From Amycolatopsis sp. NBRC 101858 (GTDB lineage: Bacteria; Actinomycetota; Actinomycetes; Mycobacteriales; Pseudonocardiaceae): a stretch of DNA of 64,000 bases. Where the stretch lies: the NCBI RefSeq assembly GCF_030269325.1, contig NZ_BSTD01000001.1, forward strand, positions 2,558,681 through 2,622,680, given 5' to 3'. Below the pieces are notes generated by a model. It did no database searches, had not been told where the DNA came from, and saw only the letters and a list, made by a program, of their open reading frames with translations. Every line of letters starts with the position of its first letter. The first letter of the stretch is position 1. Shown here piece by piece: positions 10,715-19,749 of the stretch. The position numbers and the translations under genes were made by a program.

Positions 10715-11743
10715 TCAGGACGCGACGACCGGCGCCCGCGTCAGCACCACGGCGAAACCGAACGCCAACCCCATGACGGTCAGCTCGAGCGTCGCCCACG
10801 CGGCGAGCGCCGTCCGGTTGTGCCGGACGATCTGCGGCATCAGCCGCCAGCGGGTGTACGCGCCGAGCAGCGCGATGACGCCGGTGCAGAGGAGCTTCAG
10901 GACGAAGAGCTGCCCGTACGGCGTCGTGAAGATCGCCGCCCAGAACCCGATGGTCGGGTTGAGCGAGATCTCGACGAGCCCGTTGAACAGGCCGGTCGCC
11001 GCGGAGAGGACCAGGCAGAGCGTCGCGAGCTTCGAGAACCGGGGCAGCGCGTGCGCCAGCAGCGTCCGGTTCGCGACGAGGAGCACGGTCATCGCGCCGA
11101 GGCCGCCGGTCCAGGCGACGGCGCTCATGACGTGCAGCTCCATCGAGATCATCGTGTAGTCGTGGTAGTTCCAGTTCGACGCGTGCCCGGTGACCGGCAG
11201 CGGCAGCAGCGCGAACAGGCCGAGCCCGACCCGGACCTCGGCGGGCACCTTCTCGCCGAAACGCAGGGCCAGCGCGCCGATCCCGGCGTGGACGAGCGCG
11301 AGCACGGCGACGATGACGAGTGCCTTGCCGGCGCCGACGGCCGCGATGTAGTCCCCGATGTCGCCCGGCGAGAGCGTCGACGAGCCCGGCTTGAACTCCG
11401 CGGTCTGCAGGATCAGCGCGACGACCGCGGTCGTGGCCCAGACGAGCGCGGCCGCGACGCCGGCCGGCCGGGCCAGCCGCATGATCGGCTCGGTGAGCTT
11501 CGGCCGGTCGTAGCCGACGAGCACCGACAGCAGCGCCAGGCCGATGGTCGTGACCGCGGCCAGATCGAGCAGCACCCGCACGATCGGGATGCCGGCCGAG
11601 ACCACCGCGCTGGGCTGCACCACGCCGGGGACCGGGGTGGTGGCCATGAGCGCGACGCCGATCAGGGCGCCGAGCAGGCCCGCCGTCACGACGCACAGCA
11701 GCGTCGAATAGCGGGGTCTCGCGGTGGTCTCGGCCTGGGTCAT
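10715..11743 (-). CDS. copD: Copper resistance protein CopD-like membrane protein
   Basis: 342 aa with eight or nine hydrophobic segments. The C-terminal half is the CopD domain: a His-rich loop (TGHASNWNYHDY) and MELHVMSAVAWTGGLG, whose His residues are the expected copper ligands in the membrane. It is thought to move copper across the membrane with CopC as periplasmic partner. The start lies 3 bp after the copC stop, so it is last in the operon running from 13681 to 10715. Confidence 0.88.
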   Translation of the reverse strand: MTQAETTARPRYSTLLCVVTAGLLGALIGVALMATTPVPGVVQPSAVVSAGIPIVRVLLDLAAVTTIGLALLSVLVGYDRPKLTEPIMRLARPAGVAAALVWATTAVVALILQTAEFKPGSSTLSPGDIGDYIAAVGAGKALVIVAVLALVHAGIGALALRFGEKVPAEVRVGLGLFALLPLPVTGHASNWNYHDYTMISMELHVMSAVAWTGGLGAMTVLLVANRTLLAHALPRFSKLATLCLVLSAATGLFNGLVEISLNPTIGFWAAIFTTPYGQLFVLKLLCTGVIALLGAYTRWRLMPQIVRHNRTALAAWATLELTVMGLAFGFAVVLTRAPVVAS

Positions 11744-11746
11744 CGC

Positions 11747-12298
11747 TTACTTCTTCTCTTCGACGGCCTTGCCGCCCGAACGCAGGGCCACGGTCAGCCC
11801 GATCGCCAGCAGGACGACCGCGCCGGCGATCCAGACCCAGATCGGCACGCCGGTCGAGCCGGACTGCGGGGCGGCGGACGACGAGCTGCCCGGCGACTTC
11901 GCCGCGTCGACGGTCGCCGGGGTGCCGGTGCCCGCCGCGGTGAGCGTGAACGTGAGCTCACCGGTCACCGGGTGGCCGTCCGCGGACAGCACGCGGTAGC
12001 CGATGGTGTACTTCCCGGCCGGGCCGAGCGGCCGCAGGGGTGCGCTGATGACGTTGTTCACCACGCTGATCGGTCCTTCGGCCCACTGGCCGCCGCCCGG
12101 TCCGGTCACCGCGATCTGGTTGACGTCCGCACCCTGCACGTACTGGTCGAACGTCAGGCTGACCTTCTGCGGGCCGGCGGCGACGGACGAGCCGTTCGCC
12201 GGGTCCGAAGAGATCAGCACGTTGTGCGCCAGCGCCGTGGTGGCCGTGCCGAGCACGGCCACCACCGTCAACGCCAGCGCGACGAGCGCCTTCCGCAT
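11747..12298 (-). CDS. copC: CopC-domain copper-binding protein, membrane-anchored
   Basis: 183 aa. A signal peptide ends at TTALA, leaving AHNVLISSDPANGS as the mature N-terminus; the His next to the cleavage site and the later SADGHPVTG are the Cu(II) ligands of CopC. The CopC beta-barrel spans about residues 25-122. A Ser/Thr/Pro linker and a C-terminal transmembrane helix (VPIWVWIAGAVVLLAIGL) then anchor it to the outer face. It sits between the DUF1775 gene (0-bp gap) and copD (3-bp gap). Confidence 0.92.
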   Translation of the reverse strand: MRKALVALALTVVAVLGTATTALAHNVLISSDPANGSSVAAGPQKVSLTFDQYVQGADVNQIAVTGPGGGQWAEGPISVVNNVISAPLRPLGPAGKYTIGYRVLSADGHPVTGELTFTLTAAGTGTPATVDAAKSPGSSSSAAPQSGSTGVPIWVWIAGAVVLLAIGLTVALRSGGKAVEEKK

Positions 12299-13063
12299 TT
12301 AGCTGTTGCCTCCCGGCTTCGCCGTGGCCTTGCGGGCCCGGATGGTGGCGCCGGCCCCGACGCCGAGGCCGACGGCGCCGACGAGCAGGCCGGCCCCGCC
12401 GAGCCAGCGGGCCGTGTTGTCGGACGTCGCCGCGGCGGCCTGGGTGTGTTCGCCGGTCGTCGACGCCGTGTCCGCCGACATCCCGGCGTGCTCGTCACCT
12501 TCGGCGGCCTTCGCGGCCAGCTTCACGGCCGGGGCCGGGTGTTCCGGCTCCTCGCCACCCGCCGGCGTCGGCTGGTTCCAGTCGACGACCTTGCCGTCGC
12601 TGTAGGTCTGGTGCGCGGGGAACTCCACCTGGTCCACATTGGTCGGCAGCGGGCCGAAGCTGACCTCGAACTCCTGGTAGTTCACGGCCTTGAGCTCGCT
12701 GCCCGGCTGCGCGGTCCACGTCACCGCGGTGACGGCTTCGGTGATCTGGGTGCCGTTGTCCTTGGTGATCGGGGTCGGCAGCTTCGACTTCGTGACCTCG
12801 GCGGTCCAGCCGGGGACGGGCTTGGTGCGCACCGAGCCGATGCCGTAGTCGGCCTTGAAGTCGACGGCGACCTTCGTGGTGGTGACGGGGTCCTTCTCCT
12901 CGCTCGGCACGCGGAACACGATCGCCGCGTACCCGCCCTTGGTCGGCTGCGGGCCGTAGACGTTGGCGGTGACGTGCGCGGAGGCGACGCCCGTGCCGAG
13001 GAGACCGGCGACACCGATGGTGGCGGCGAGGAAACCGGCGCGCTTGAAGACGTGCTGGGACAT
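12299..13063 (-). CDS. YcnI-like DUF1775 copper-binding protein
   Basis: 254 aa. The signal peptide ends at GVASA and the mature protein starts with HVTANVYGPQ. YcnI proteins bind Cu(II) through this N-terminal His together with a conserved Trp and Glu (monohistidine brace). The DUF1775 domain covers about residues 30-165. A Pro/Glu-rich linker leads to a C-terminal helix (WLGGAGLLVGAVGLGVGAG) with a basic cytoplasmic tail. Gene order DUF1775-CopC-CopD supports copper handling at the cell surface, either acquisition or delivery to cuproenzymes. Confidence 0.88.
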   Translation of the reverse strand: MSQHVFKRAGFLAATIGVAGLLGTGVASAHVTANVYGPQPTKGGYAAIVFRVPSEEKDPVTTTKVAVDFKADYGIGSVRTKPVPGWTAEVTKSKLPTPITKDNGTQITEAVTAVTWTAQPGSELKAVNYQEFEVSFGPLPTNVDQVEFPAHQTYSDGKVVDWNQPTPAGGEEPEHPAPAVKLAAKAAEGDEHAGMSADTASTTGEHTQAAAATSDNTARWLGGAGLLVGAVGLGVGAGATIRARKATAKPGGNS

Positions 13064-13138
13064 GGGTTCACTCCTGATGAACTCAAGAAGGGGACGGCTC
13101 GGTTCGGGGACCGGCCGGTGAGGGGGATGAGCTGGGGT

Positions 13139-13681
13139 TCAGGAGTGGACAGGGGGGCCGCGCCGCCCGCGGATCCGGCGCAGGTCGACGCCGACGAGGT
13201 GGCTCGGAGCGTCGACGCGCACCGGGACGAGCGCGGGGGCCGCCGGGACCGGCAGCGGGGTGAGCAGCCGCGGCAGGATCGCGCGCAGCACCGCGAGGAC
13301 GGTGAGGAGCATCGCGTCCGCGCGGGCGAGCAGGAGCGCGGTGACCAGGGTCGCGACCGCGTGCGCGGCGACCATGCCGAGCCCGGTGCTGCCGGGCATC
13401 GCGTACATGTCGTGGTGGCCGGCGAGCGTGGTGAGCAGCAGGTGCATCACGAGCTGGGCGGCGCCGAGCAGGGCGATCGTGACGACCGTCCCGCGGGCCT
13501 TGCGAGCCAGCGCCGTCGTGGTCCAGCCGAAGAGGCCGGCCAGCAGCACGGTCATCGCCGGGTCGGGCAGGCCGCCGTCGGCGAGCCGGTGCGCGGTCAC
13601 GGAGAGCACCCCGGCGCACACGGCGAGCGACATACCGCGGGTAGCGCCGAGCGCGGCGGGACGCCGGGCCGGAACGCTCAT
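13139..13681 (-). CDS. Hydrophobic membrane protein of the copper operon
   Basis: 180 aa, about five transmembrane segments, with His and Met residues clustered between segments 3 and 4 (AGHHDMYAMPGSTGLGM), which fits metal handling. I do not recognise a named family. The start at ATG 13681 follows a weak GGAGCAG-type site; the frame is open to 13741. It is the first gene of the copper operon, with 75 bp to the DUF1775 gene. That 75-bp gap could hold an internal promoter. Confidence 0.65.
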   Translation of the reverse strand: MSVPARRPAALGATRGMSLAVCAGVLSVTAHRLADGGLPDPAMTVLLAGLFGWTTTALARKARGTVVTIALLGAAQLVMHLLLTTLAGHHDMYAMPGSTGLGMVAAHAVATLVTALLLARADAMLLTVLAVLRAILPRLLTPLPVPAAPALVPVRVDAPSHLVGVDLRRIRGRRGPPVHS

Positions 13682-13933
13682 GAGGAGCAGCCTAAGGGAC
13701 CTGCTCCCGGCTGAACGTGTGATCCCGTGAAGTGAGCACACACCCGGTTCACGGCCCGCGCCACGCCGTGGTTCAGGTCATTTCTTGCCGATCACGCTCG
13801 GAAAGGCCAAGGTTGGCGGAACCGGTAGGCCGAAACGGGGGTTTGGTCCGGCGTCGCGCTGGGTACTGAGCCGTCGGTCAGGAACTAGCCCGATCGGGTG
13901 AAGGCCTGCGCAAAGGCGGGAGAGCGGACACGG

Positions 13934-14581
13934 ATGAACCTCTTCGACTACATCTCCGACCGGGCGAGCAAGCTCTGGCTGGAGGCTTACCTGCACACCA
14001 GCATGGTGGTGCAGTGCACGATCCTCGCGGCGGTGCTCGGCGTGCTGATCGGGGTGGCGGTCTACCGCAGCCCGATCGGTTCGGCGGTGGCGACCGCGCT
14101 GGCGAGCACGATCTTGACGGTCCCGTCGTTCGCCCTCCTGGGCCTGCTGATCCCGATCTCCGGGCTCGGGCCGACGACGGCCGTGATCGCGCTGGTGCTC
14201 TACGGCCTCCTGCCGATCGTCCGGAACACCATCGTCGGGCTCGACGGCGTCGACCCGGCGATCACCGACGCCGCGCGCGGCATCGGGATGAGCCGCTTCG
14301 GCGTGCTCACCCGGGTCGAGCTGCGGCTGGCCTGGCCGGCGATCCTCACCGGCATGCGGGTGGCGACGCAGATGCTGATGGGCATCGCGGTGATCGCCGC
14401 CTACGCGAAGGGTCCGGGCTTCGGCGCCGAGGTCTTCTCCGGGCTCACGAACGCGGGGAGCACGAACTCCCTGAACCAGGCCGTCACCGGCACGGTCGGG
14501 GTGGTCATCCTCGCCCTGCTGCTCGACGGCATTTACGTCCTGATCAAGCGTTTCACCATCTCTAGGGGTGTCCGTGGCTGA
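13934..14581 (+). CDS. Quaternary-amine ABC transporter permease (OpuCB/ProW type)
   Basis: 215 aa with five or six membrane segments and the EAA loop (IVRNTIVGLDGVDPAITDAARGIGM) typical of BPD permeases of the glycine betaine/carnitine/choline class. It is first of a four-gene operon: permease, ATPase, permease, binding protein. The ATG at 13934 begins the conserved protein; the frame is open from 13898. Its stop overlaps the ATPase start by 14 bp. Confidence 0.9.
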   Translation: MNLFDYISDRASKLWLEAYLHTSMVVQCTILAAVLGVLIGVAVYRSPIGSAVATALASTILTVPSFALLGLLIPISGLGPTTAVIALVLYGLLPIVRNTIVGLDGVDPAITDAARGIGMSRFGVLTRVELRLAWPAILTGMRVATQMLMGIAVIAAYAKGPGFGAEVFSGLTNAGSTNSLNQAVTGTVGVVILALLLDGIYVLIKRFTISRGVRG

Positions 14582-15740
14582 GAACGAGGAAGTCTCCGGC
14601 GTCGAGATCGAGCTGGAGCACGTGACCAAGCGGTACCCCGGCACCCGCGAAGCGGCGGTCGACGACTTCTCCATGGTCGTGCCCGCCGGCAAGATCGTGG
14701 TCTTCGTCGGCCCGTCCGGCTGTGGCAAGACCACGACCATGCGGATGATCAACCGGCTGGTCCAGCCCACGTCCGGCCGGATCACCATCGGCGGCGACGA
14801 CGCGCTGAAGCTCGACGTCGACACCCTGCGCCGCCGGATCGGCTACGCGATCCAGCAGGCCGGCCTGTTCCCGCACTTCACCGTCGCGCAGAACATCGGC
14901 GTGGTGCCCGGCCTGCTCGGCTGGGACAAGAAGAAGGTCAACGACCGGGTCGAGGAGATGATGGACCTGGTCGGGCTGGACGCGGGCGACTTCCGCGACC
15001 GCTTCCCGCGCCAGCTCTCCGGCGGGCAGCAGCAGCGCGTCGGCGTCGCGCGGGCGCTCGCCGCGGACCCGCCGGTGCTGCTGATGGACGAGCCGTTCGG
15101 CGCGGTCGACCCGATCACCCGCGGCAACCTGCAGGACGAGCTGCTGCGGCTGCAGAGCGAGCTGAAGAAGACGATCGTGTTCGTCACGCACGACTTCGAC
15201 GAGGCCGTGAAGCTCGGCGACAAGATCGCGGTGCTCGGCAACCAGTCGTCGATCATGCAGTACGACACGCCCGAGGCGATCCTGGCCAACCCGGCGAACG
15301 ACACGGTCGCCGGCTTCGTCGGCGCGGGCGCGTCGCTGAAGCAGCTGACGCTGCTGCGGGTCCGGGACGTCGAGCTGGCCCAGGACGCGCTGACCGCCGG
15401 GGTCGACGAAGACCCGGCCGAGCTCCGCAAGAAGCTCGAAGACCAGCGCAAGCACTTCGCGCTGGTGCTGGACGCTCGCCGCCGGCCGACCCGCTGGGTG
15501 CACGCCCGCGACCTGACCCCGGGTGCGTCGCTGGCCAACGCGGGCAAGCCGCTGCGGGACATCGTCAGCCTGCAGTCGACGCTGCAGGACGCGCTCGAGG
15601 CGATGCTCGCCGAAGGCGGTTCGGTGCCGGTGACCGGCGCGCGCGGCGAGTACGCGGGCACCATCCAGCTCGACACCGTGATCGCGACCATCCAGCAGCT
15701 GCGCGAGGAGCACACCAACGGCGAAGAGGTGTCCGCATGA
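14568..15740 (+). CDS. Quaternary-amine ABC transporter ATPase (OpuCA/ProV type)
   Basis: 390 aa. It has Walker A GPSGCGKTTT (about residue 44), signature LSGGQQQRVGVARALA, Walker B VLLMDEPFGAVD and the H-loop VFVTHDFDEA. The C-terminal 130 residues correspond to the tandem CBS regulatory region of OpuA/OpuC ATPases, which senses ionic strength; here the second CBS unit is recognisable and the first is degenerate. It energises uptake of betaine, choline or carnitine. The start is GTG at 14568 or GTG at 14574; both overlap the upstream gene. Confidence 0.93.
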   Translation: MSVAENEEVSGVEIELEHVTKRYPGTREAAVDDFSMVVPAGKIVVFVGPSGCGKTTTMRMINRLVQPTSGRITIGGDDALKLDVDTLRRRIGYAIQQAGLFPHFTVAQNIGVVPGLLGWDKKKVNDRVEEMMDLVGLDAGDFRDRFPRQLSGGQQQRVGVARALAADPPVLLMDEPFGAVDPITRGNLQDELLRLQSELKKTIVFVTHDFDEAVKLGDKIAVLGNQSSIMQYDTPEAILANPANDTVAGFVGAGASLKQLTLLRVRDVELAQDALTAGVDEDPAELRKKLEDQRKHFALVLDARRRPTRWVHARDLTPGASLANAGKPLRDIVSLQSTLQDALEAMLAEGGSVPVTGARGEYAGTIQLDTVIATIQQLREEHTNGEEVSA

Positions 15741-16516
15741 CGGCTGCCGTCGATACCGGTTTCAGTACCGAGTCCGGCTCCAAGCGCGCGGAACGCGTCC
15801 GGCTGTTCGCCCAGCCCGTCGTGGTGCTCGTGATCGTCGCCGTCACGCTGATCTGGGTGTTCTCCAGCGGGCTGACCGCGACCGAGAAGGAGACGCTCAA
15901 CGCGTCGTCCTTGTTCACGGCGCTGGGGGACCACGTGCTGATGACGCTCGTGGTGACGGCGATCGTCGTACTGGTCGCCGTGCCGCTCGGCGTGATCGTC
16001 ACGCGGCCGTGGGCGCGCTTCCTCGCGCCGATCTTCCTGGCCATCGCGAACATCGGCCAGGCCGCGCCCGCGCTCGGCGTGCTGGTGCTGTGGTTCATCG
16101 TCACCGGCGCGGTCGGCGGGCTGTGGGTGGCGGCGCTCCCGCTGGCCTTCTACTCGCTGCTGCCGGTGCTGCGGAACACGATGGTCGGCATCCAGCAGGT
16201 CGACGAGTCGCTGATCGACGCCGGCCGCGGCATCGGGATGTCGGCGACCGCGGTGCTGTGGCGGGTCGAGCTGCCGCTCGCCGTCCCGCTGATCCTGGCC
16301 GGCCTGCGCACGTCGCTCGTCCTGGCCGTCGGCACCGCGACGTTCGGCATGTTCGTCAACGCCGGTGGGTTCGGGCTGCTGATCGACACCGGCTACAAGC
16401 TAAACCTGACCTCGGTGCTGGTGACCGGCTCGGTGCTGGCCGTCGCGCTGGCGCTGCTGGTCGACTGGCTGGGCGCGGTCGCCGAACAGTTCTTCGGACC
16501 GAAGGGGCTGCGATGA
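15737..16516 (+). CDS. Quaternary-amine ABC transporter permease (OpuCD type)
   Basis: 259 aa, about six membrane segments. It has the same EAA loop as the first permease (VLRNTMVGIQQVDESLIDAGRGIGM), so the two permeases probably form a heterodimer. It starts in a 4-bp ATGA overlap with the ATPase gene. Residues 1-25 are a polar cytoplasmic tail. Confidence 0.9.
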   Translation: MTAAVDTGFSTESGSKRAERVRLFAQPVVVLVIVAVTLIWVFSSGLTATEKETLNASSLFTALGDHVLMTLVVTAIVVLVAVPLGVIVTRPWARFLAPIFLAIANIGQAAPALGVLVLWFIVTGAVGGLWVAALPLAFYSLLPVLRNTMVGIQQVDESLIDAGRGIGMSATAVLWRVELPLAVPLILAGLRTSLVLAVGTATFGMFVNAGGFGLLIDTGYKLNLTSVLVTGSVLAVALALLVDWLGAVAEQFFGPKGLR

Positions 16517-17481
16517 AACTCCGGCGCATTACGGCAGTCCTCGGCGCGGCCGTGCTGGGCGTGACCCTCTCGGCGTGCGGGCTGACGCTCAACCAGGGGT
16601 TGCCGTACGACATCCAGCCGGGCACGATCCAGCCGATCCCGTCGCTGCAGGGCCTGAAGGTGACGGTGGGGTCGAAGGACTTCACCGAGAACATCATCCT
16701 GGCGTACATGGCCGAGATGGGCCTGACGGCGGCCGGCGCGGACGTCGTCGACCTGTCCGACATCAAGGGCTCCAACTCGTCGCGGCAGGCGCTGCTGTCC
16801 GGCCAGACGGACGTCACGTGGGAGTACACCGGCACGGGCTGGATCAACTACCAGGGCAACGAGCTCCCGGTGCCCGGCGGCGAGAAGGCCCAGTACGACG
16901 CGACGGCCAAGGCGGACGAAGAGAAGTTCGGCGTCAGCTGGCTGAACTACTCGCCGCTCAACGACCAGTACGCGTTCGCCGTCACCGAGGAGTACGGCGC
17001 GAAGAACAACCTGAAGACGACGTCGGACCTGGCTGCGTTCCTCAAGCAGAAGCCGGACCAGAACGTGTTCTGCCTGGAGACGGAGTTCACCAGCCGCCAG
17101 GACGGCTTCCCGGCCGCGGTGAAGGCGTACGGCTTCCAGAACTCGAAGATCGAGAACTTCGGCATCGGCACGATCTACTCGGCGGTGGCCAGCGGCACCT
17201 GCCCGGTCGGCGAGGTGTTCACCACCGACGGCCGGATCTCCGGGCTCAACCTGCGGGTGCTCGAGGACGACAAGAAGGCGTTCCCGCAGTACAACGCGGT
17301 CGCGACGCTGCGCACCGAGTTCCTGAAGGCGCACCCGGACATCCGCGGCCCGCTGGAGAAGATCAGCGCGGCGATCGACAACGAGCAGATGGTCCAGCTG
17401 TGCAAGCAGGTGGACGTCGACGGCCAGGACGCGGGCAAGGTCGCCCACGACTGGATGGTCTCGAAGGGCTTCGTGAAGTAG
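16513..17481 (+). CDS. Quaternary-amine-binding lipoprotein (OpuCC/ProX type)
   Basis: 322 aa. The signal peptide ends in lipobox LSAC, so the protein is a lipoprotein on the outer membrane face. The OpuAC-type binding domain begins at KVTVGSKDFTENIILAYM and has DVTWEYTGTGWINY, with aromatic residues that form the cation-pi box for betaine or choline. The start codon overlaps the permease stop (ATGA). It completes the importer and probably provides osmoprotection. A strong terminator follows 10 bp after the stop. Confidence 0.92.
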   Translation: MKLRRITAVLGAAVLGVTLSACGLTLNQGLPYDIQPGTIQPIPSLQGLKVTVGSKDFTENIILAYMAEMGLTAAGADVVDLSDIKGSNSSRQALLSGQTDVTWEYTGTGWINYQGNELPVPGGEKAQYDATAKADEEKFGVSWLNYSPLNDQYAFAVTEEYGAKNNLKTTSDLAAFLKQKPDQNVFCLETEFTSRQDGFPAAVKAYGFQNSKIENFGIGTIYSAVASGTCPVGEVFTTDGRISGLNLRVLEDDKKAFPQYNAVATLRTEFLKAHPDIRGPLEKISAAIDNEQMVQLCKQVDVDGQDAGKVAHDWMVSKGFVK

Positions 17482-17490
17482 CCCGGACCG

Positions 17491-17528
17491 AAACGGCCCC
17501 CGGTGCGCGCACCGGGGGCCGTTTTCGT
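17491..17528 (+). terminator. Rho-independent terminator of the OpuC operon
   Basis: AACGGCCCCCGGTG pairs perfectly with CACCGGGGGCCGTT around a CGCG loop, followed by TTCGTTT. It may also serve the convergent DUF6474 gene at 17536. Confidence 0.9.
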
Positions 17529-17535
17529 TTCCGGG

Positions 17536-17997
17536 TCAGATGCCCAGCCGGTTGAGCAGCTTGCCTTCCAGCCGCTCCAGCTCGCCGGCCACCGCGCGGT
17601 GCACGGCCTTGCGCCGCGCCGCCGGCATCCGCTCCGCCGCTCGCACCGACGCCGACAGCTGCTCCAGCGTGCTCAGCGACTCGCTCACGAACGTCTTGTC
17701 CGCCGCCGACGCCTTCTCCGACTTCTCGAGGTCCCGGCACCCGTCGGCCAGCCCGGCGATCCGGGCGTGCAGGGCCGCGCCGCGACCCGTGTAGGACCCC
17801 AGCTGGTCGACCGCGACGCCGAGCTTGCGTGCCTGGTAGCGGTCGTACAGCTCCCGGGCGGAGCCCGCCGCGCGCACCGCGAACGGCGCGACCACCGGGA
17901 TCACGACGGGGCCGAGCACCTTCGCCACCGCGACCGCGTTCTTCGCCTTCTTGGGGGTGAACCTGGCTTCACCCTCGACCTTGGCCTTGCGCGCCAT
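17536..17997 (-). CDS. DUF6474 family protein
   Basis: 153 aa, basic and mostly helical. The N-terminus (MARKAKVEGEARFTPKKAKNAVAVAKV) is Lys-rich, followed by a short hydrophobic stretch (LGPVVIPVVAPFAV) and a long helix with LYDRYQARKLGV. I place it in DUF6474 from memory of actinobacterial proteins with this layout; no function is known. The start has an AGGAGG site 5 nt upstream. It is divergent from the nuclease gene. Confidence 0.65.
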   Translation of the reverse strand: MARKAKVEGEARFTPKKAKNAVAVAKVLGPVVIPVVAPFAVRAAGSARELYDRYQARKLGVAVDQLGSYTGRGAALHARIAGLADGCRDLEKSEKASAADKTFVSESLSTLEQLSASVRAAERMPAARRKAVHRAVAGELERLEGKLLNRLGI

Positions 17998-18074
17998 GGC
18001 ACCTCCTGCGACGTGTCGAGGTCGAACTTACTGGTCGCCCGGGTGGCGGGCATGTCGGCTCGGCGGTGGGAATC

Positions 18075-18080
18075 TAGAGT
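18075..18080 (+). promoter_or_regulatory. -10 hexamer of a probable leaderless promoter
   Basis: TAGAGT ends 7 bases before ATG 18088; no ribosome-binding site lies between. Confidence 0.5.
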
Positions 18081-18087
18081 GATCTCC

Positions 18088-19728
18088 ATGAAGGGCGAGG
18101 TGGTACTCGACGCGGGAGCGGTGAGCCGCTGCCGCCGTCGCGTGCACCTGGAGCACGACCCGGCGATGCGCGAGGTACCGCTTTCCCCGCCGGACCCCAC
18201 CGCGCAGCAGCGGATCGACGACGCGGCCGCCCACCGCGAGGACATCGTCACGCGGCTGATGGCGGCCAACCCCGGCCACTGGGTGAAGATCGGCCGCGAC
18301 CTCCCGGCCCACGAACGAGTCGAGCGCACCGAACAGGCTTTCGCCGCCGAAGCGCCCTACATCTGGGGCGCGCTGCTGCCGGTCGACCCGGCCGGGCACC
18401 GGCGCGGCGGCATCGACCTGCTCGTGCGCACGGGCCGCGGTTACGTCCCCGTGCTCGTCGTGCGCCACCGGATCTCCGACCGCGGCACCGGCGCGATCGT
18501 CACGGACCTGACCGACCTCGACCCGGCGCACCGCGGCGCCGACGAGAGCCGCAAGGTCCGGTCGCAGCCGCGTGACCAGCTCCGGCTCGTGCACATCCGC
18601 CGCATGCTGCAGACGCTCGGGCAGGCCGACGAGAGCCTCACCCTCGGCGGCGTCATCGGCCTCGACGCCGACGTCGTCGTCTGGCACGACCTCACCGCGG
18701 GCACCTGGCCGGGCGGGCGCAGCGCGCTCACCGAGTACCAGGTCCGGTTCGCCGACCGCCTCGCGATCGCCAGCGCGGCCGCGAACGGCGAGGAGCCGCT
18801 GGCCGAGCCGTCGCGCGTGCTGGAGTGCCGCCGCTGCCCGTGGTGGCCGACGTGCGAGGTGGTGCTCACCGAGACCCGCGACGTCAGCCTCGTGGTCCGC
18901 GGCGAGGACGCGGTGGAGCTGCGCCGCGCCGGCGTGTCCACTGTGGACAAGCTGGCCGCGCTCGACCCGGCTGGCGAGGCGCCGGAGATCAACTGGACCG
19001 GCGTGACGTTCCCGGACGCCGTCGTGCTCGCCCGCGCCTGGCTCGCCGACCTGACGCTGGTGCGCCGCGTCGACCGCGTCGAGGTGCCGCGCGCCGACGT
19101 CGAGGTCGACGTCGACATGGAGAGCTTCGGCGACGCCGGCGCGTACCTCTGGGGCTGTCTGCTGACCGGGGCCGACATCGGGCTGGCGCCCGGCTACCGC
19201 GCCTTCGCGACGTGGGATCCGCTGCCCACCGGCGACGAAGCCCGGTCGTTCGCCGAGTTCTGGGCCTGGCTCACCGACGTCCGCGAGCGCACCGAGGCGG
19301 CGGGGCTGACGTTCCGCGCGTACTGCTACAACGCGCTTGCGGAGAACCGCTGGCTCTTCGGGTCGGTCGAGCGCTTCGGTGACTACCCCGGCGTCCCCAC
19401 GAAAAAGGAAATCCAGTCCTTTGTGGACTCCGAGGAGTGGGTCGACCTCTTCCGCAGCGTCACCGACCAGTTCCTGTGCTCCCAGGGCAAGGGCCTGAAG
19501 GTGATCGCCCCGGTCGCCGGGTTCGCTTGGCGCGACCCGGAGGCGGGCGGCGAGGCGTCGATGCGCTGGTACCGCGACGCCGTCGGCATGGACGGCGAGA
19601 CGCCGGACGCCGGCCAGCGCGAGCGGCTGCTGCGCTACAACGAGGACGACGTCCTGGCGACCCACGCGCTGCGGGAGTGGATCGACGCGCGGGCACAGGC
19701 CGAAGTGCCGTACATGTTCGATCTCTGA
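18088..19728 (+). CDS. TM0106-family RecB/Cas4-like putative nuclease with RNase-H-like C-domain
   Basis: 546 aa. The N-terminal half is a PD-(D/E)XK domain: GGIDLL (Asp110) and the strand VPVLVVRHR. Four cysteines, C15 and C247-x2-C250-x5-C256, match the split 4Fe-4S cluster of Cas4 and AddB. The C-terminal half is a DEDD-type exonuclease fold (YprB-like) with VDVDMESFGD (D343, E345) and a late YNEDDVLATHALREW. Family members are annotated as TM0106 RecB-like nucleases; their role in DNA or RNA processing is not established. It stands alone, with a leaderless-type promoter. The PD-(D/E)XK Lys position reads VRHR, so catalytic competence of that domain is uncertain. Confidence 0.85.
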   Translation: MKGEVVLDAGAVSRCRRRVHLEHDPAMREVPLSPPDPTAQQRIDDAAAHREDIVTRLMAANPGHWVKIGRDLPAHERVERTEQAFAAEAPYIWGALLPVDPAGHRRGGIDLLVRTGRGYVPVLVVRHRISDRGTGAIVTDLTDLDPAHRGADESRKVRSQPRDQLRLVHIRRMLQTLGQADESLTLGGVIGLDADVVVWHDLTAGTWPGGRSALTEYQVRFADRLAIASAAANGEEPLAEPSRVLECRRCPWWPTCEVVLTETRDVSLVVRGEDAVELRRAGVSTVDKLAALDPAGEAPEINWTGVTFPDAVVLARAWLADLTLVRRVDRVEVPRADVEVDVDMESFGDAGAYLWGCLLTGADIGLAPGYRAFATWDPLPTGDEARSFAEFWAWLTDVRERTEAAGLTFRAYCYNALAENRWLFGSVERFGDYPGVPTKKEIQSFVDSEEWVDLFRSVTDQFLCSQGKGLKVIAPVAGFAWRDPEAGGEASMRWYRDAVGMDGETPDAGQRERLLRYNEDDVLATHALREWIDARAQAEVPYMFDL

Positions 19729-19749
19729 GTAGTTCGTCGACTAAGACAC

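Noticed and set aside
10820..13714. 964-codon open frame on the plus strand over the copper genes
   Set aside because: It is low-complexity Arg/Gly/Asp sequence antisense to four clear genes, without a ribosome-binding site; a GC-rich third-position artefact.
18940..18950. TGTGGACAA DnaA-like box within the TM0106-type nuclease gene
   Set aside because: A single copy inside a coding region without partners; likely chance.
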